The translations under genes were made by a program, and so were the position numbers. From Bacteroidales bacterium (GTDB taxonomy: Bacteria > Bacteroidota > Bacteroidia > Bacteroidales > UBA932), in assembly GCA_022648545.1 (NCBI GenBank), contig JALCMP010000001.1, forward strand, positions 62,001 to 126,000: a stretch of DNA of 64,000 nucleotides, in the 5' to 3' direction. The notes beneath the pieces were generated by a model. The model saw nothing but the letters and a program-made list of their open reading frames with translations, was not told the DNA's origin and made no database searches. Of the stretch, positions 62,426 through 64,000 are shown in pieces. Within the stretch, counting starts at the first letter, position 1, and each line of letters starts with the position of its first letter.

Positions 62426-64000
62426 ATGACTGTCAATACGCTATTAAAAAAATCAAAGAACAGATTCGGAGCTCCGGCTTTCGATAAAATAAAAGAAGAA
62501 GATTATCTTCCGGCATTCAGGGAAGGAATAAAAGAAGGAGAGGAGGAGATAAATGCGATAAGCGAAAATCCGGAAAGCCCAACTTTTGAAAATACAATAG
62601 CGGCTCTGGAATATGCGGGACAGACATTAAGCAGGGTTTCGGAAATATTCTTCAACCTTAACGAAGCAGAAACATCGGACCGCATGCAGAAGATGGCTGA
62701 AGAAATATCGCCCGAATTAACGCAATTCCATCTGACGATTTTACTAAACAAGAAATTATTTTCCAGAATAAAAGAAGTTTACGATTCAAGAAAAGAGCTC
62801 GGCCTCAACGAAGAAGATATGCGGCTTCTTACCGAAACTTATAAAGGCTTTGCAAGAAGTGGAGCCTGTCTATCGGACGAAAAGAAAGAGGAACTGTCGA
62901 AATACCAGCAGAAGCTTAGTCTTTTGGGCCTTAAATTCGGAAAGAACGTACTTGACGCCACAAACGCCTTTACTCTCCATATTACCGATCCGGCCGATCT
63001 GGAAGGCCTTCCGGATTATGTAAAGGAGGCAGGCGCTTCCGAAGCAAAAGAAAGAGGTCTGTCGGGGTGGATATATACTCTGGACTTCCCGAGCTGGCGC
63101 CCGTTCATGCAGTACAGCAAAAAAAGGGATCTGAGAAAAAAGATGTACATGGCCTACGGAACAAGATGTACGGGCGGAGAATTCGACAATCGCAATATCA
63201 TAAGTGGAATAATAGATCAAAGAATACATATAGCAAAACTCCTGGGATATGATACTCCGGCCGATATGGCAGTGCAGGATAGAATGGCCCAAACTAAGGA
63301 AAACGTAAATTCTTTCCTTAAAAGACTGCTGGACAGATCTCTTCCTTTCGGGAAAAAAGATGTGGAGGCAATAAGGGAATACGCCGCGGAAAAAGGATTC
63401 GATGGCGAACTGATGCCATGGGACTTTCCGTATTTCTCCAGAGCTATGAAAGACGAAAAATACGATCTTAACGATAATATGCTAAAACCGTATTTCGAAC
63501 TGAAAGAAGTACAAAAAGCCGTATTCGGACTTGCTGAAAGATTGTACGGACTTAAATTCTCCGAAACCGATGATATTCCAAAATACCATCCCGACGTTCA
63601 TGTTTACGATGTGACCGACGAAAACGGAAAACATCTGGCTCTTTTCTATTCGGACTTCTATCCGAGAGCAGGCAAGCACGGAGGCGCATGGACAACCGAA
63701 TTCGGGGAAGCATATATTAATCCTTCTGGAGAAGAAGTAAGGCCGTTCGTATCCATAGTGTGCAATTTCACAAAACCCACCGATACAAAACCTTCTCTGC
63801 TTACCTTCAGCGAAGTAACAACTCTTTTACACGAATTCGGGCATTCGCTGCATGCTATTATGGCCGAAGGTAAATACCCTTCGCTTACTGGAACGAACGT
63901 GGCAAGGGATTTTGTGGAACTTCCATCGCAAATAATGGAAAACTGGGCTTCTGAACCGGAATATCTGTGTTCCTGGGCTAAACATTATGAAACGGGGAAA
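62426..64000 (+). CDS. M3 family metallopeptidase (peptidyl-dipeptidase type), 3' truncated by window edge
   Basis: 525 codons are present from the ATG at 62426; the frame is open at the end. The start RFGAPAFDKIKEEDYLPAFREGI and NPESPTFENTIAALEYAG match the M3A family (peptidyl-dipeptidase Dcp / oligopeptidase A). The zinc motif is LLHEFGHSLHAI at about residue 467-478, with the two His and the Glu of HExxH. FYPRAGKHGGAWTTEF lies in the expected place before it. The remaining part, with the third zinc ligand, lies beyond the window. No signal peptide is obvious, so it may be cytoplasmic. It starts 27 nt after the coiled-coil lipoprotein gene. Confidence 0.93.
   Translation, partial: MTVNTLLKKSKNRFGAPAFDKIKEEDYLPAFREGIKEGEEEINAISENPESPTFENTIAALEYAGQTLSRVSEIFFNLNEAETSDRMQKMAEEISPELTQFHLTILLNKKLFSRIKEVYDSRKELGLNEEDMRLLTETYKGFARSGACLSDEKKEELSKYQQKLSLLGLKFGKNVLDATNAFTLHITDPADLEGLPDYVKEAGASEAKERGLSGWIYTLDFPSWRPFMQYSKKRDLRKKMYMAYGTRCTGGEFDNRNIISGIIDQRIHIAKLLGYDTPADMAVQDRMAQTKENVNSFLKRLLDRSLPFGKKDVEAIREYAAEKGFDGELMPWDFPYFSRAMKDEKYDLNDNMLKPYFELKEVQKAVFGLAERLYGLKFSETDDIPKYHPDVHVYDVTDENGKHLALFYSDFYPRAGKHGGAWTTEFGEAYINPSGEEVRPFVSIVCNFTKPTDTKPSLLTFSEVTTLLHEFGHSLHAIMAEGKYPSLTGTNVARDFVELPSQIMENWASEPEYLCSWAKHYETGK

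Overview
This window is a chromosomal segment of a Bacteroidales-type bacterium (phylum Bacteroidota). The evidence is: tandem SusC/SusD pairs ending in the typical aromatic beta-barrel terminus, many lipoproteins, a GldE homologue, the DAHP synthase/type II chorismate mutase fusion, promoters of the Bacteroidota form TTTG-N19-TAnnTTTG, and almost no Shine-Dalgarno sequences. The family cannot be fixed from this sequence. There are no insertion sequences, phage genes or CRISPR arrays, so it reads as stable core genome with one accessory outer-membrane nutrient-uptake block at the left end.

Layout: (1) 1-13.9 kb, three consecutive SusD genes, two of them with their SusC receptor, plus two small exported proteins; no glycosidase, sulfatase or regulator is linked. 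(2) 13.9-16.6 kb, a leftward dus-lpxK-YiiX-like set. (3) 16.7-20.7 kb, pfkA, then rplM-rpsI and rpsB-tsf. (4) 20.7-29.1 kb, an aromatic amino acid locus: leftward pheA-aminotransferase-DAHP synthase/chorismate mutase-tyrA, divergent from rightward aroB-aroDA(fusion)-aroC. (5) 29.2-34.9 kb, a LruC-type lipoprotein, a serine hydrolase and galK-galM. (6) 35.1-39.3 kb, a shortened S10 ribosomal operon (rplC to rpsC only). (7) 39.3-49.6 kb, asnB, a GH3 beta-glucosidase, a tandem TPR histidine kinase/pseudokinase pair and an S9 peptidase. (8) 49.8-64 kb, housekeeping genes: tyrS-rbfA-lolC/E, an S37-like peptidase, gldE and a phosphopantetheinyl transferase, tRNA-Gln, yqaA-type and tadA genes, groES-groEL, cysS, ssb, a three-gene coupled set and the start of an M3 peptidase.

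The most striking element lies between pheA and aroB. A consensus promoter drives a 27-codon leader peptide containing an uninterrupted FYFFFYFY run. A 12-bp terminator hairpin with a U tract follows and ends beside the pheA start codon. A segment of the last leader codons can pair with the terminator's left arm. This is a complete Phe/Tyr transcription-attenuation module controlling a four-gene operon that makes both amino acids. A perfect palindrome overlaps the -33 box of its promoter.

Other notable points are the fused type I dehydroquinate dehydratase-EPSP synthase, the S10 cluster lacking rpsJ and everything after rpsC, a histidine kinase paired with a sister of identical length whose phospho-acceptor His is Lys, and an inverted repeat upstream of groES that is not CIRCE.
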